Origin: Microcystis wesenbergii FACHB-1317
Lineage (GTDB): Bacteria > Cyanobacteriota > Cyanobacteriia > Cyanobacteriales > Microcystaceae
Assembly (NCBI RefSeq): GCF_014696875.1
Contig: NZ_JACJQV010000099.1
Span: 1 to 60,809 of the forward strand
Direction of reading: 5' to 3'
Length of the DNA: 60,809 nt
Shown: one piece after another, positions 20,145 through 28,868 of the stretch
How the letters are laid out: each line of letters starts with the position of its first letter
How positions within the stretch are numbered: position 1 is the stretch's first letter
Notes under the pieces: generated by a model
The model's database searches: none
Seen by the model: only the letters and a program-made list of their open reading frames with translations
What the model was told of the DNA's origin: nothing
Made by a program: the position numbers and the translations under genes

Positions 20145-20764
20145 CGGAAAAAACTACTAATCACCCAAAAGATTAGAAAAGTGACGAGCGCATAAATTTG
20201 GCGACCGCCGAGAATATTCAAATCAGCCTTGGCCGCTAAACTGGCTAATCCCGCTCCCAGAGCGACTCCTAGCACTAAACCAGCGAAAGTGAATAGTAAG
20301 GCGCGGCCAAAACGTTTTTCTTTGCGGTTGAAAAAATAGATATTAACGAAAACGCCAAAAGCTAGGAGCAGCGATAAAAGGGAGCCACTGGGATGATCGT
20401 GAACTAACAGCGTTATTGCTCCTAAACAAGCGTAAATCACTGCTGGTACGCCGATATCCTGTGCAGAAGGTGTATCGATTAAGCTTTGCCACCAGTGAGG
20501 AGATTTGCTGCTAGTAACCGGTTTACTTTCCACCGGAATCGTCAGACGTTCAGGAAAACGAATGCGATCGGGTACTTTAATTCTACCTTCCTGTCGCATC
20601 CGCAGTCGATCCATGAGGACGGAATCGTAGGCCGCCTCGATCGATTCGACAATTTTGCTATCATTCTGATACTGTTGCACCAGTCTTTGTTTGGCCTCTT
20701 GAATTTCTTCAAAAGAGGATTCTTCAGTAACCCCAAGTTGTTCGTAGGGATTCTGTTCACTCAT
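20141..20764 (-). CDS. CPP1-like J-domain membrane protein (DUF3353)
   Basis: About 207 aa. An N-terminal J-like segment (NPYEQLGVTEESSFEEIQEAKQ) without the HPD triad is followed by a basic linker and four membrane segments from about residue 100. This layout fits the CPP1 family, whose plant member stabilises protochlorophyllide oxidoreductase; a por gene is at 4870-5832. The start at 20764 is decided by the Shine-Dalgarno AAGGAGGT at 20771-20778, which is six bases away; the ATG at 20770 would touch it. The gene converges on the HAD gene. Confidence 0.85.
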   Translation of the reverse strand: MSEQNPYEQLGVTEESSFEEIQEAKQRLVQQYQNDSKIVESIEAAYDSVLMDRLRMRQEGRIKVPDRIRFPERLTIPVESKPVTSSKSPHWWQSLIDTPSAQDIGVPAVIYACLGAITLLVHDHPSGSLLSLLLAFGVFVNIYFFNRKEKRFGRALLFTFAGLVLGVALGAGLASLAAKADLNILGGRQIYALVTFLIFWVISSFFR

Positions 20765-20770
20765 GAACAT

Positions 20771-20778
20771 ACCTCCTT
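20771..20778 (-). promoter_or_regulatory. Strong Shine-Dalgarno fixing the start of the CPP1-like gene
   Basis: AAGGAGGT on the minus strand, a full match to the anti-SD, spaced six bases from the ATG at 20764. Confidence 0.8.
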
Positions 20779-20850
20779 AATTATGCTCCCGATAGTCATG
20801 ATCTTAACCCGATGTTCAGTAGTGTAACTTGAGATGCAAGCTTATTTAAA

Positions 20851-21912
20851 TTAATTAAGTTTAGCGAAAATCTGAGCAGAATCGATCGCTTCGTAGGGAT
20901 AACCACTGGCATCTAAAAGGCTTTTTTCGGCGATTTCTCCTTCCTTAACGATAATTAAGCGGTTTTTACCCCCGTAGGCCTTAATTGTGACAATTTCTAA
21001 AGCAAATAATCCTGGGGAGAAACGGGGATTTAGGGCCCCATCGTACTCGAATTTACTCTGCATTAACTGCAAAGCATAGACGCTACTGCTATCAAAGGGT
21101 ACTGCATCTCTCATCGTTTTGGCCCGCACTACCGGGATTAAATCGCCAAAGGGAATAGAAATCTTTTGCAGGGTGCGATCAAGTGTATCAAAAGAATAAC
21201 AGTAACCGATACCATCCCAACGTCCCTCACAGCGCAGAATTAATTTATAGCGTTTTCCGTCCCCTTGTACCTGTAATTCTATTCCCTCGTAGTTAGATAA
21301 ATTTAGGGGAGGATTCAGGTTTCTGGTACGAACTGAGGCAAAACCGCCGTTATTTTCGGTTCTAACGATACCAGAAAAGAGCGCGCGTCCCCCGGTTAGG
21401 GTTATCTGACTCTCACTCACTCCTCCCATTACCACATCATCCACCGCACCCCAGATTTCTTTTATGTCACTGCTGGGATTGCTAAAGTCAAAGAGGGTTT
21501 TTTCGGCGGTTATACCGGCATTTTTCAGTAAATCGAGTAAATTAGCTAAACTATGGCGGTTATTCTCCCCTTGACAGTAGATAATCTCATCAATCCCCGT
21601 GAATAATTGCGGGGTTTGCAGAGCGAATAAATCGACATTTTCGCCGAATAATTGACGTGCATCATCAATATTATCGACTAAAGCGCGAATTTGATAGTTT
21701 TGCTGCTGTAATTGAGTGATTACTTTTCTACCGATCGCATTTTCCCCACCAATGACTAAAATGGTCTTCATTGCTTGCTCATTTGTTAGCTGAATTTTTT
21801 TATCTTCCCCGAAACCGAGCAGCTTTTGCAGACAACTCCACAGGGGAATACTATCAAAATAGTCTAGAGTTTGCCAAAATCTCTGAAAATCCCAACTTTT
21901 TGACTCAGCCAT
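20851..21912 (-). CDS. CIA30-family protein with Rossmann-like segment
   Basis: A 353-aa protein. Residues about 48-130 form an NAD(P)-binding-like segment (ILVIGGENAIGRKVITQL, FTGIDEIIYCQG), apparently reduced relative to full NmrA/SDR proteins. Residues about 140-320 match the CIA30 (complex I intermediate-associated 30 kDa) beta-sandwich: IWGAVDDVVMGGVSES, LFSGIVRTENNGGFASVR and YKLILR. In mitochondria CIA30 assists complex I assembly; the cyanobacterial role is unproven. The sequence ends with a short tail after the CIA30 domain. Confidence 0.8.
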   Translation of the reverse strand: MAESKSWDFQRFWQTLDYFDSIPLWSCLQKLLGFGEDKKIQLTNEQAMKTILVIGGENAIGRKVITQLQQQNYQIRALVDNIDDARQLFGENVDLFALQTPQLFTGIDEIIYCQGENNRHSLANLLDLLKNAGITAEKTLFDFSNPSSDIKEIWGAVDDVVMGGVSESQITLTGGRALFSGIVRTENNGGFASVRTRNLNPPLNLSNYEGIELQVQGDGKRYKLILRCEGRWDGIGYCYSFDTLDRTLQKISIPFGDLIPVVRAKTMRDAVPFDSSSVYALQLMQSKFEYDGALNPRFSPGLFALEIVTIKAYGGKNRLIIVKEGEIAEKSLLDASGYPYEAIDSAQIFAKLN

Positions 21913-22247
21913 AACTTTTATCTCCTTACTGCCATTAATTTTTATTGTATCGAGTTAGCTTGGCTGTTTGAGATCAAAAGCTCTCCTGTAAACATCAAAA
22001 ATCTTCTGTTAGGTGAGGAGACTCCGAGACAGGAGGAGAAAAAAGACAAGAGACAACTATCCTATTCATAAAACCGAAGATGATGTCAAATTTATCTGTG
22101 CTTTTAGATATTTTGACCCGATAGCGGCTCGAGAACTTAATTTTGCAGGATATTAATTCTAACCCAAAATATTTTTACTTTGTTCGATTCCATACTATCT
22201 AAGTTTTTAAGCTCATTAAAACTACTAATTTGCTATAACCAGTCTAG

Positions 22248-22379
22248 GAAACCCAACGGGAGGAAGCGGAAAAAGTTGTGGAGTTAATTAACAATCGTCC
22301 CCGAAAATGTCTTGACTATGCCACCCCATTTGAGGTATTTCATGAAATAGGATCAGATAGTGATGCAATTCAGATTTAA
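22248..22379 (+). pseudogene. IS30-family transposase, 3' remnant
   Basis: In frame from 22248 to the TAA at 22377-22379 the translation includes VVELINNRPRKCLDYATPF, the C-terminus of an IS30 DDE transposase. A TAG precedes it and no upstream transposase remains. The rest of the 21913-22447 gap holds no gene I can support. Confidence 0.8.
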
Positions 22380-22447
22380 ATTGGCGCTAAACCAGGCTAC
22401 ACTCTCTAGGAGAAACGCCAGGACTAACTGCATTATTTCCGAAAAAT

Positions 22448-24124
22448 ATGGCTAAAAAGCTCGATTTTGTTGTTCCTGCCATCGGTGGAGTCACGGGAGC
22501 CAATTTATCCGCTTGTCTGGGAAATATCGGCTTAGTCGGCGGATTTGGCGGTATAAGCGTCGGTTTAGTGGGAATGACGGGGATTGGCATCCTGACAAGT
22601 TCGGCAATTTATGCAGGACTAGAAACAAACGATCGCACCGTGGGGTTAGCTTTGGGGATGGGAAGCCTTGGCGGAATCGGTATCTACTCTACCTTTGGGG
22701 GTGTGGGAGTCGCGGTTAAAGGTACAGCTTTCGCTGTTGGTGTGGGTTCTATGGCGATCGCTGGTGGGGGAGTCGGGTTAGGAGTCTATGGACTGATGAA
22801 AATGTTATCTCCCACCTACTCCGACAATAATTTTTATGACAATCTAGAATTTTTTGAGCGCATTACTAGAGAGTACGAAGCAGCTTTATTTTGGCAAGAA
22901 GTTACGGGAAAATATGAAAATCTAGAGGCAGAATTACAGCAACTGTTAGCAGAAGTATCTGTTCAGGAAAATCCACAGTTATATTCTACAGAAATTACTA
23001 TTCCAGAGCATTTATCTTGGCAGTGTTTCCAAACTCTTAAAGGTCATCAGGCAAATATTGGGGCGATCGATATTAGTGCTGATGGTAAAATTATCGCTAG
23101 TGCGGGAGAAGATCAAACCATAAAACTTTGGCAGCGAGAAACGGGTAAATTAATTTATTCCTTTGTGGGAGTTAATGAGTCGATCCAAACTCTGGCTATA
23201 AGTCCTAACGGTAAATCGATCATTGCTGGTGGATTCGATGGCAGAATTAGTCAGTGGCAATTAGAAACTAAGCAGTATAAAAGTAGTTTTTTCGCTCGTG
23301 TAAATGCTCCCGATAGCCACGATGGTGTAATTTTACAATTAGCTTTTGCTGCCAATGAAAGATTTATTGTTAGTGCTAGTAATGACAAAACTCTGCGAAT
23401 CTGGAGTTATTATACAGGAGAATTAAAGCGAACTTTAATTGGTCATGAGGAGGCAGTTAATACCTGCGCTATTAGTCCCGATAGCCAAATTATTGCTAGT
23501 GGTAGTGATGATAAAACTATTAAATTATGGCGATTTGATCATAGTTATGCTTATCAAACTTTTATCGGTGATAAGGTAGCCGTTAACAGTTTAGCTTTTA
23601 GTAATGATGGTCAATATCTAATTAGTGGCGGTGGGGATAAAACGATTAAAATCTGGGATATCAAGACAGGAAAAATTATTAAAAGTTGGCAGGCACACGA
23701 GCAGGCAATTATCAGTATTGCTATTAATCCTCATCGTCATTTAATTGCTAGTGCTTCCCGAACAGAAATCAAAATTTGGCAAGGACAAACTGGAGAATTA
23801 ATTAAAACTTTACGGGGAACTGCTCCCTTAAAATTTAGTCCTGATGGTCAATTTTTAATTACAGGTAGTTATGGAGGTAAGGTAAAAATATGGTCGGAAA
23901 TATTAGAAGAATTAGAAATATCACCCTCTGATTCTGACGATTGGTGGGAGGTTTTAGAAGTTTCTAAGAATGCCAGTTGGCCAGAAGTTAAACAAAGATA
24001 TTATCAGCTTGCTCGTCAGTATCACCCCGATCACAATTCTTCCGCCATGGCGATTAAAATTATGCAAAAAATTAATCGAGCTTATGATCAGTTTTTATTT
24101 TCTATCTCGCAACAATCAATATGA
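22448..24124 (+). CDS. Glycine-rich membrane segment + WD40 repeats + J domain
   Basis: A 558-aa fusion. Residues 1-120 are Gly/Val/Ile-rich and hydrophobic (GLVGGFGGISVGLVGMTGIG, GMGSLGGIGIYSTFGGVGVA), probably membrane-embedded. About 195-490 hold six to seven WD40 repeats, with clear units such as IIASAGEDQTIKLWQ, FIVSASNDKTLRIW and LISGGGDKTIKIWD. The C-terminus (about 494-558) is a J domain: WWEVLEVSKNASWPEVKQRY with an intact HPD in QYHPDHN, which would stimulate an Hsp70. I infer a membrane-tethered DnaK cochaperone with a WD40 scaffold. It converges on the HEPN gene. Confidence 0.85.
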   Translation: MAKKLDFVVPAIGGVTGANLSACLGNIGLVGGFGGISVGLVGMTGIGILTSSAIYAGLETNDRTVGLALGMGSLGGIGIYSTFGGVGVAVKGTAFAVGVGSMAIAGGGVGLGVYGLMKMLSPTYSDNNFYDNLEFFERITREYEAALFWQEVTGKYENLEAELQQLLAEVSVQENPQLYSTEITIPEHLSWQCFQTLKGHQANIGAIDISADGKIIASAGEDQTIKLWQRETGKLIYSFVGVNESIQTLAISPNGKSIIAGGFDGRISQWQLETKQYKSSFFARVNAPDSHDGVILQLAFAANERFIVSASNDKTLRIWSYYTGELKRTLIGHEEAVNTCAISPDSQIIASGSDDKTIKLWRFDHSYAYQTFIGDKVAVNSLAFSNDGQYLISGGGDKTIKIWDIKTGKIIKSWQAHEQAIISIAINPHRHLIASASRTEIKIWQGQTGELIKTLRGTAPLKFSPDGQFLITGSYGGKVKIWSEILEELEISPSDSDDWWEVLEVSKNASWPEVKQRYYQLARQYHPDHNSSAMAIKIMQKINRAYDQFLFSISQQSI

Positions 24125-24145
24125 AAAACGCTATATTTATTTCAA

Positions 24146-25231
24146 TCAGTCCAAAATAACTAAATAAACTTCTAATCCTTTTTGACTTTCTTTGTCAAAT
24201 TTTAAGCCTATTTCAGAATCTTTTATCTCTCTTATTGGAATTCTTCGGCGAGGGGTATTTTTGCCATTTTTATTAATTTGAATACTTTCAATAATAGCAT
24301 TTTGACATATTTTTTTATTTTCACTGACTAAAAAAACTTTTTTACCGACTTCTAGTCTTTTATTGGATTCCTGTGGCTCATCTGATATTTTGACAGCGCA
24401 AGCTTGTTGCTGTTGATACCAATTGACAACTTTACCGAGCTTTTGAAGCTTTCCTATCTCGATCTTCCTAAAAACAAAGCAATAAAGAACTAATTCACTC
24501 ATAGCTTGACATATAACTTCGACAAAATCACATAATTTTAGTAACTCATTGGCATTAAGAACGGTATCTATTTCTTTACCATGAGCAGAATTATTACGAA
24601 GTTCTATAAAATTATCTAATTCATTTTTCACACTACCCCTACTATTATTGTCAATAAAATTCTTAACTTTTTTATGATTTTCTATCCATTGCCAAGAATC
24701 AGTTGCAGATATGCCAGCATCGACTAAAAGTCCGGTTAATTGATCTTTTCTCAGATTAGCTTCATGTAACAAAAAAGCAGCTGATGTGAGATTATATTTA
24801 GTTGTATTTTTGTATTCAGTATCAAATAAATTTTTGATAATGTCCCTCTCTGAAAGAGAATCGAAGCGATTTCTTTTATTTTTATTGCCCAGTAATGTAG
24901 CACAACCAGTCTGATGCTTATTTCTTACAAATTCAGGTAAATCTTGATAGCAACTATATAATTGAGGCAGCAAAATAATCCAATCTCCCACTAGATTTTC
25001 GACAAAATTTTCGTAAAGAGCATATAACCTTGTGATAGATGAACAATGATCGTTAACTAGCCACTTGTCTCCTAAAGGAGCATTTGCTTGAAGATATTTT
25101 AAGTCTTCTGTGTTGAGTTGTGAAGGATTATCCGCAATAATTTCTCTAAGTTTTTCACTGATATTAATTATTGATCGAATGGTCTTTATCTCATCCTTTA
25201 GGTTATTTAAAAGTCCTTCAAACATTCTCAA
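24146..25231 (-). CDS. HEPN-domain nuclease, MAE_28990/MAE_18760-like
   Basis: A 361-aa protein. The N-terminal 250 residues are helical and match the HEPN family first described in Microcystis (named after MAE_28990/MAE_18760). The RNase motif RX4H is Arg212-His217 in ELRNNSAHG, and a polar helix with SITRLYALYENFVENLVGDW lies near 65-85. The last 100 residues add a beta-rich domain (KRLEVGKKVFLVSENKK) of unknown role. The start codon overlaps the stop of the upstream DUF262 gene by four bases. Such pairs are predicted defence or toxin-antitoxin modules, with HEPN as the RNA-cutting effector. Confidence 0.85.
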   Translation of the reverse strand: MRMFEGLLNNLKDEIKTIRSIINISEKLREIIADNPSQLNTEDLKYLQANAPLGDKWLVNDHCSSITRLYALYENFVENLVGDWIILLPQLYSCYQDLPEFVRNKHQTGCATLLGNKNKRNRFDSLSERDIIKNLFDTEYKNTTKYNLTSAAFLLHEANLRKDQLTGLLVDAGISATDSWQWIENHKKVKNFIDNNSRGSVKNELDNFIELRNNSAHGKEIDTVLNANELLKLCDFVEVICQAMSELVLYCFVFRKIEIGKLQKLGKVVNWYQQQQACAVKISDEPQESNKRLEVGKKVFLVSENKKICQNAIIESIQINKNGKNTPRRRIPIREIKDSEIGLKFDKESQKGLEVYLVILD

Positions 25232-26487
25232 ATACTCTGCTTAAGAACTCGTTGAATCAGAGAATCAAAAATTTGAATACGAGCTTTAAAATCATCTTTG
25301 CTATCCCCTTCTCCAGTGAAAAGTCCTTTTTTAAATTTTTTATCTTGATGAGTAATTCCCTGGGAATCTTGAGTAAATAAGCTGATAGTTTCATCAATTA
25401 TCGCTGATTTTTTAGTAATTAATTCTTGATAATGAGATAAATGGTTGCTGAAACTGATCATCACTGCATCATAGTAAACTTTATAAGCTTTCGATTTATA
25501 TGTTTTGGTTTTACTATCGAAAGGCTTAAATAACTGATCCTGATAAATGTTAGATACTAACTCTATAGTTTGGTTAAATACTTGCTCAAACTCTTGGATA
25601 TTCTCGTCGGAAAAATTAAGACTTTTTTTCATCATATAATTATCCAGATATTTAGATAAATTACCAGTATATTGATCAATATCCCTCAGGGCAAAAAAAC
25701 GTAGGATTAATTCTACATCTTCCATCTTTTTATAAAATCCATTTTCTTTAAGTTCTTCTTTATCATTAATAGGAATATCCCAAGCTTTAGCAAAAATAGT
25801 ATTCTCAGAAAGCTTTAATAAAAGTTCATTGAATTTCCCAGAGTAAAGACAGTTTCTTATTTCTTGGCGACTCAAAGATACACCTCCTGTATTGAGGCGT
25901 TCAAAAACCAGTTGTTTTAAAGATAAAGATTCCTCTGGGTCCGATAGAGACTCGGTAATAACAACTATAGTTGAAATGACTCGTCGATTGATACCATCTT
26001 TGATTTTTGCAGGAAGACTTTTATAGGTTCTTCCTTCTAATTCAGGCCAGATCTCTAAACCTGTTAATTGTAATTTGTTGTTATAAAAATTCTCAATTGC
26101 TGTGATTCTTTGTTGACCATCCATTACTTCATAGGAGTTATAGGAAGTTTCATAGAGAATCAGAGGAGGTACGGGAATATTCATCAAAAAAGATTCAATT
26201 AGTCTCGATTGTTTTTGTGCGTCCCAGCGATCCCGTCTCTGATAGAAAGGACGCGTTTCCATATAGTTAGGTTTCTTTAAAGAATCAGCAAAACTAGGCA
26301 ACTTTTCTCGATTTATTTCTAATAATATTCTTCGTTCACCTTGTTCATATTTTTCATTAATTTCATTATCTGATAATTTTTTAACATCCTTTTGGGAACG
26401 TTTTTGCCAAGGATTTGTTTTAGTTCGTGAGATTGTCATAATTTCCCACCAGAGGGGTACAAATTGATATGACTGGACTTCCCTCAT
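25228..26487 (-). CDS. DUF262-domain protein (GmrS/ParB-like fold)
   Basis: A 419-aa protein with the DUF262 signature: FYQRRDRWDAQKQSRLIES, then YEVMDGQQRITAIENFY (DGQQR at 123-127) and FERLNTGGVSLSRQEIRN. DUF262 has a ParB/sulfiredoxin-like fold, hydrolyses nucleotides in GmrSD-type restriction systems, and in other systems senses modified phage DNA. Here no DUF1524 HNH domain follows; the C-terminus is helical and the nuclease seems to be supplied by the downstream HEPN gene, joined by an ATGA overlap. A start at 26439 (MTISRTK) is also possible. Confidence 0.88.
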   Translation of the reverse strand: MREVQSYQFVPLWWEIMTISRTKTNPWQKRSQKDVKKLSDNEINEKYEQGERRILLEINREKLPSFADSLKKPNYMETRPFYQRRDRWDAQKQSRLIESFLMNIPVPPLILYETSYNSYEVMDGQQRITAIENFYNNKLQLTGLEIWPELEGRTYKSLPAKIKDGINRRVISTIVVITESLSDPEESLSLKQLVFERLNTGGVSLSRQEIRNCLYSGKFNELLLKLSENTIFAKAWDIPINDKEELKENGFYKKMEDVELILRFFALRDIDQYTGNLSKYLDNYMMKKSLNFSDENIQEFEQVFNQTIELVSNIYQDQLFKPFDSKTKTYKSKAYKVYYDAVMISFSNHLSHYQELITKKSAIIDETISLFTQDSQGITHQDKKFKKGLFTGEGDSKDDFKARIQIFDSLIQRVLKQSI

Positions 26488-26540
26488 TCATTTTTAAGCA
26501 TAGACTGAGGATATAAGTAGATAGGTATTAAAAACTTTCA

Positions 26541-26590
26541 GATCCCCCCGCCTATCGGCATCCCCCTTATCAAGGGGGGCAGGGGGGATC
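26541..26590. repeat. Nested G/C-run hairpin repeat
   Basis: GATCCCCCC (26541-26549) pairs with GGGGGGATC (26582-26590), enclosing a second hairpin TCCCCCTT-ATC-AAGGGGGG. It resembles the stem at 6320-6366 in kind. It lies upstream of the DUF262 gene and may be a small mobile hairpin. Confidence 0.8.
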
Positions 26591-26734
26591 AAACCTAAAA
26601 TCCATTTTTAATTTAATTATAACCAGCTACTTATACGAGAATTAAGAGTTATTGGTAATCTTCCCAGATAACTCTCAAAAGTTAATTCTCTTAAATTGGC
26701 AACTGGTCACTGATAACTGTTAACTGATAACTGA

Positions 26735-28672
26735 TTAGGATTTTTGGCTGAAATAGGCCTCTAGTGCCGCATTGATGATTTGATTCATCGGCCGTTTTTC
26801 CGTTTCCGAAGCTTCCTTGAGACGGACAAACATATCATCGGGGACGCTGACACGGTTTTGATTTTTACGGACGCGTTTGGGTTTTGATTCAGTGGTAGTA
26901 GTTTCGGTCATTTTAGGTGTGTAGGTGGCTGAAAATGCTTGTAAAGCAGGGAAATTGACTCGATGACAGAATTCTCCGAAGGTTTCGTTATTTTGTTGCT
27001 CCTGTTGGAAGTAAACGAAAATCGGTTCTAAGACCTTTTCTAGATCATCGATCGCCATTTTATCCAAATAGGGGCGCGCTAGTCGAGTTTGATCGGCTGT
27101 TCCCCCTAACCAGAGTTGGTAGGAATTGGGAGCGCTACCCACAAATCCTAATTCTGCCATATAGGGACGCGCGCAGCCATTGGGACATCCTGTCATGCGG
27201 ATGACAAATTCCTCTTTGGATAATCCTAAGCGATTAAGCAGGGTGCGAATGCGTTCAATCACGCTGGGTAAAATTCTTTCTGACTCAGTAATCGCTAATC
27301 CACAGGTGGGCCAAGCGGGACAGGCCATGGAATAACGGGTTAAAGGGTCAATTTCGGCGGGATTGGTGATAATTCCGTGTTCTTTCAGGATCGCCTCGAT
27401 CGCTTGCTGATCCTTGGGTTCAATTTCGTAGAGAATGATATTATGGTTAGCCGTCAAGCGCATGGGTAGCTCAAAACGCTCGATAATCACTTTTAAGGCG
27501 GTTTTTAGCTGAAAACTGCCTTCATTTTTGACCCGGCCATTCTCCACAGAAAGACCAAAAAATAATTTTCCGTCTCCCTGTTCATTCCATCCCAAAAAGT
27601 CTTGATATTTCCAATCGGGGAGGGGTTGGTAGGGGGCAATTTTTTGGCCGAAATAACCCTCAACAGTGCTGCGGAATTTCTCTACTCCCCATTCTTCGAG
27701 GATATATTTCATTCTCGCATGACGACGATCTCCGCGATCGCCGTAATCCCTTTGGGTTGCTACGATCGCTTTTACCAGATCGTACACATCTTCTTTGTCC
27801 ACATAACCGATCGGATCGGCCATTCTGGGGAAAGTTTCTTCCTTATTGTGGGTTCTTCCCAGTCCACCCCCCGCAAGGATGTTAAAACCCTGTAATTGAC
27901 CATTTGCGTCGGTAATCACCACTAAACCGAGGTCATTGGTGTAGATATCGATGGAGTTGTCCCCCGGCACTGTGACACCGATCTTGAACTTACGGGGCAT
28001 ATAATGTTGACCGTAGATCGGTTCGATCGGATCCTTTTTGTTAATGCCATTTGTATCTTTTTGTCTCGATGCCTTGACTTCTGGCGCTTCTTCTGCACTG
28101 ATCACTTTTTCGCCATCGAGCCAAATTTCGTAGTAAGCTCCAGTTTGGGGAGTGAGCAAATCGGCGATATTATTGGCATATTCCCAAGCATAGCCGTATT
28201 CAGGGCGATTTTTGTAGGGGGCTGGCGGTGCGGTGATATTGCGGTTAACATCACCACAGGCCGCTAAAGTGGATCCCATACTGCGGATAATTTCCCCGAG
28301 GGTAGCTTTGAGATTTTTCTTTAAAATGCCGTGTAATTGGAAGCCTTGGCGAGTTGTCACGCGTAAAGTGCCGTTACCGTAGCGATCGGACAAACTATCG
28401 AGGGTAAGATATAGTTGCGCGGGAATAAAACCCCCCGGACTGCGGGTACGCAACATCATTTGATAGTCTTTTTCTTGACCTTTGGCTCTATTGTCGCGAT
28501 TATCCTGTTGATAGGAACCGTGAAATTTGAGGATCTGCACCGCCGCATCGGTAAAATGGGTTGTATCTTCGAGGAGTTCACTGGCCAAAGGTTCTCGCAA
28601 ATAATTACTGCGTTCTTTGATACCTTCGACTTTAGAAACCTTGGCGGTAGGAGAAATAGGAGTTGTAACCAT
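26735..28672 (-). CDS. sir: Ferredoxin-sulfite reductase with C-terminal RHH segment
   Basis: Sir reduces sulfite to sulfide with electrons from ferredoxin, using sirohaem and a 4Fe-4S cluster. The 645-aa protein has two pseudo-repeats and the cluster cysteines in [13 protein letters not shown] and [14 protein letters not shown]. Unlike the core family, the last 45-50 residues (about 596-645) are a basic linker [11 protein letters not shown] followed by [20 protein letters not shown] and [16 protein letters not shown], which reads as a ribbon-helix-helix DNA-binding domain. Plant Sir also binds DNA in plastid nucleoids; whether this extension acts like that is inference. A heptamer array abuts the stop codon. 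Confidence 0.92.
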   Translation of the reverse strand: MVTTPISPTAKVSKVEGIKERSNYLREPLASELLEDTTHFTDAAVQILKFHGSYQQDNRDNRAKGQEKDYQMMLRTRSPGGFIPAQLYLTLDSLSDRYGNGTLRVTTRQGFQLHGILKKNLKATLGEIIRSMGSTLAACGDVNRNITAPPAPYKNRPEYGYAWEYANNIADLLTPQTGAYYEIWLDGEKVISAEEAPEVKASRQKDTNGINKKDPIEPIYGQHYMPRKFKIGVTVPGDNSIDIYTNDLGLVVITDANGQLQGFNILAGGGLGRTHNKEETFPRMADPIGYVDKEDVYDLVKAIVATQRDYGDRGDRRHARMKYILEEWGVEKFRSTVEGYFGQKIAPYQPLPDWKYQDFLGWNEQGDGKLFFGLSVENGRVKNEGSFQLKTALKVIIERFELPMRLTANHNIILYEIEPKDQQAIEAILKEHGIITNPAEIDPLTRYSMACPAWPTCGLAITESERILPSVIERIRTLLNRLGLSKEEFVIRMTGCPNGCARPYMAELGFVGSAPNSYQLWLGGTADQTRLARPYLDKMAIDDLEKVLEPIFVYFQQEQQNNETFGEFCHRVNFPALQAFSATYTPKMTETTTTESKPKRVRKNQNRVSVPDDMFVRLKEASETEKRPMNQIINAALEAYFSQKS

Positions 28673-28868
28673 CGTCTAACAGCACGATAACCTGTGGATA
28701 GGTCTTAGGAATAGGAATTTAGACAAGCTCGATCGATCCTAAGAAGTTTTACTAACATGATCTCTAGAGTTCGTTCCAGACTCTGAGGTTAACAGTAGCG
28801 ATCGAGACATCAATTCTATCTTAGCTTCTTACTGTCCCCCGCGAACGCCATCTACCGATCGAATTTTT

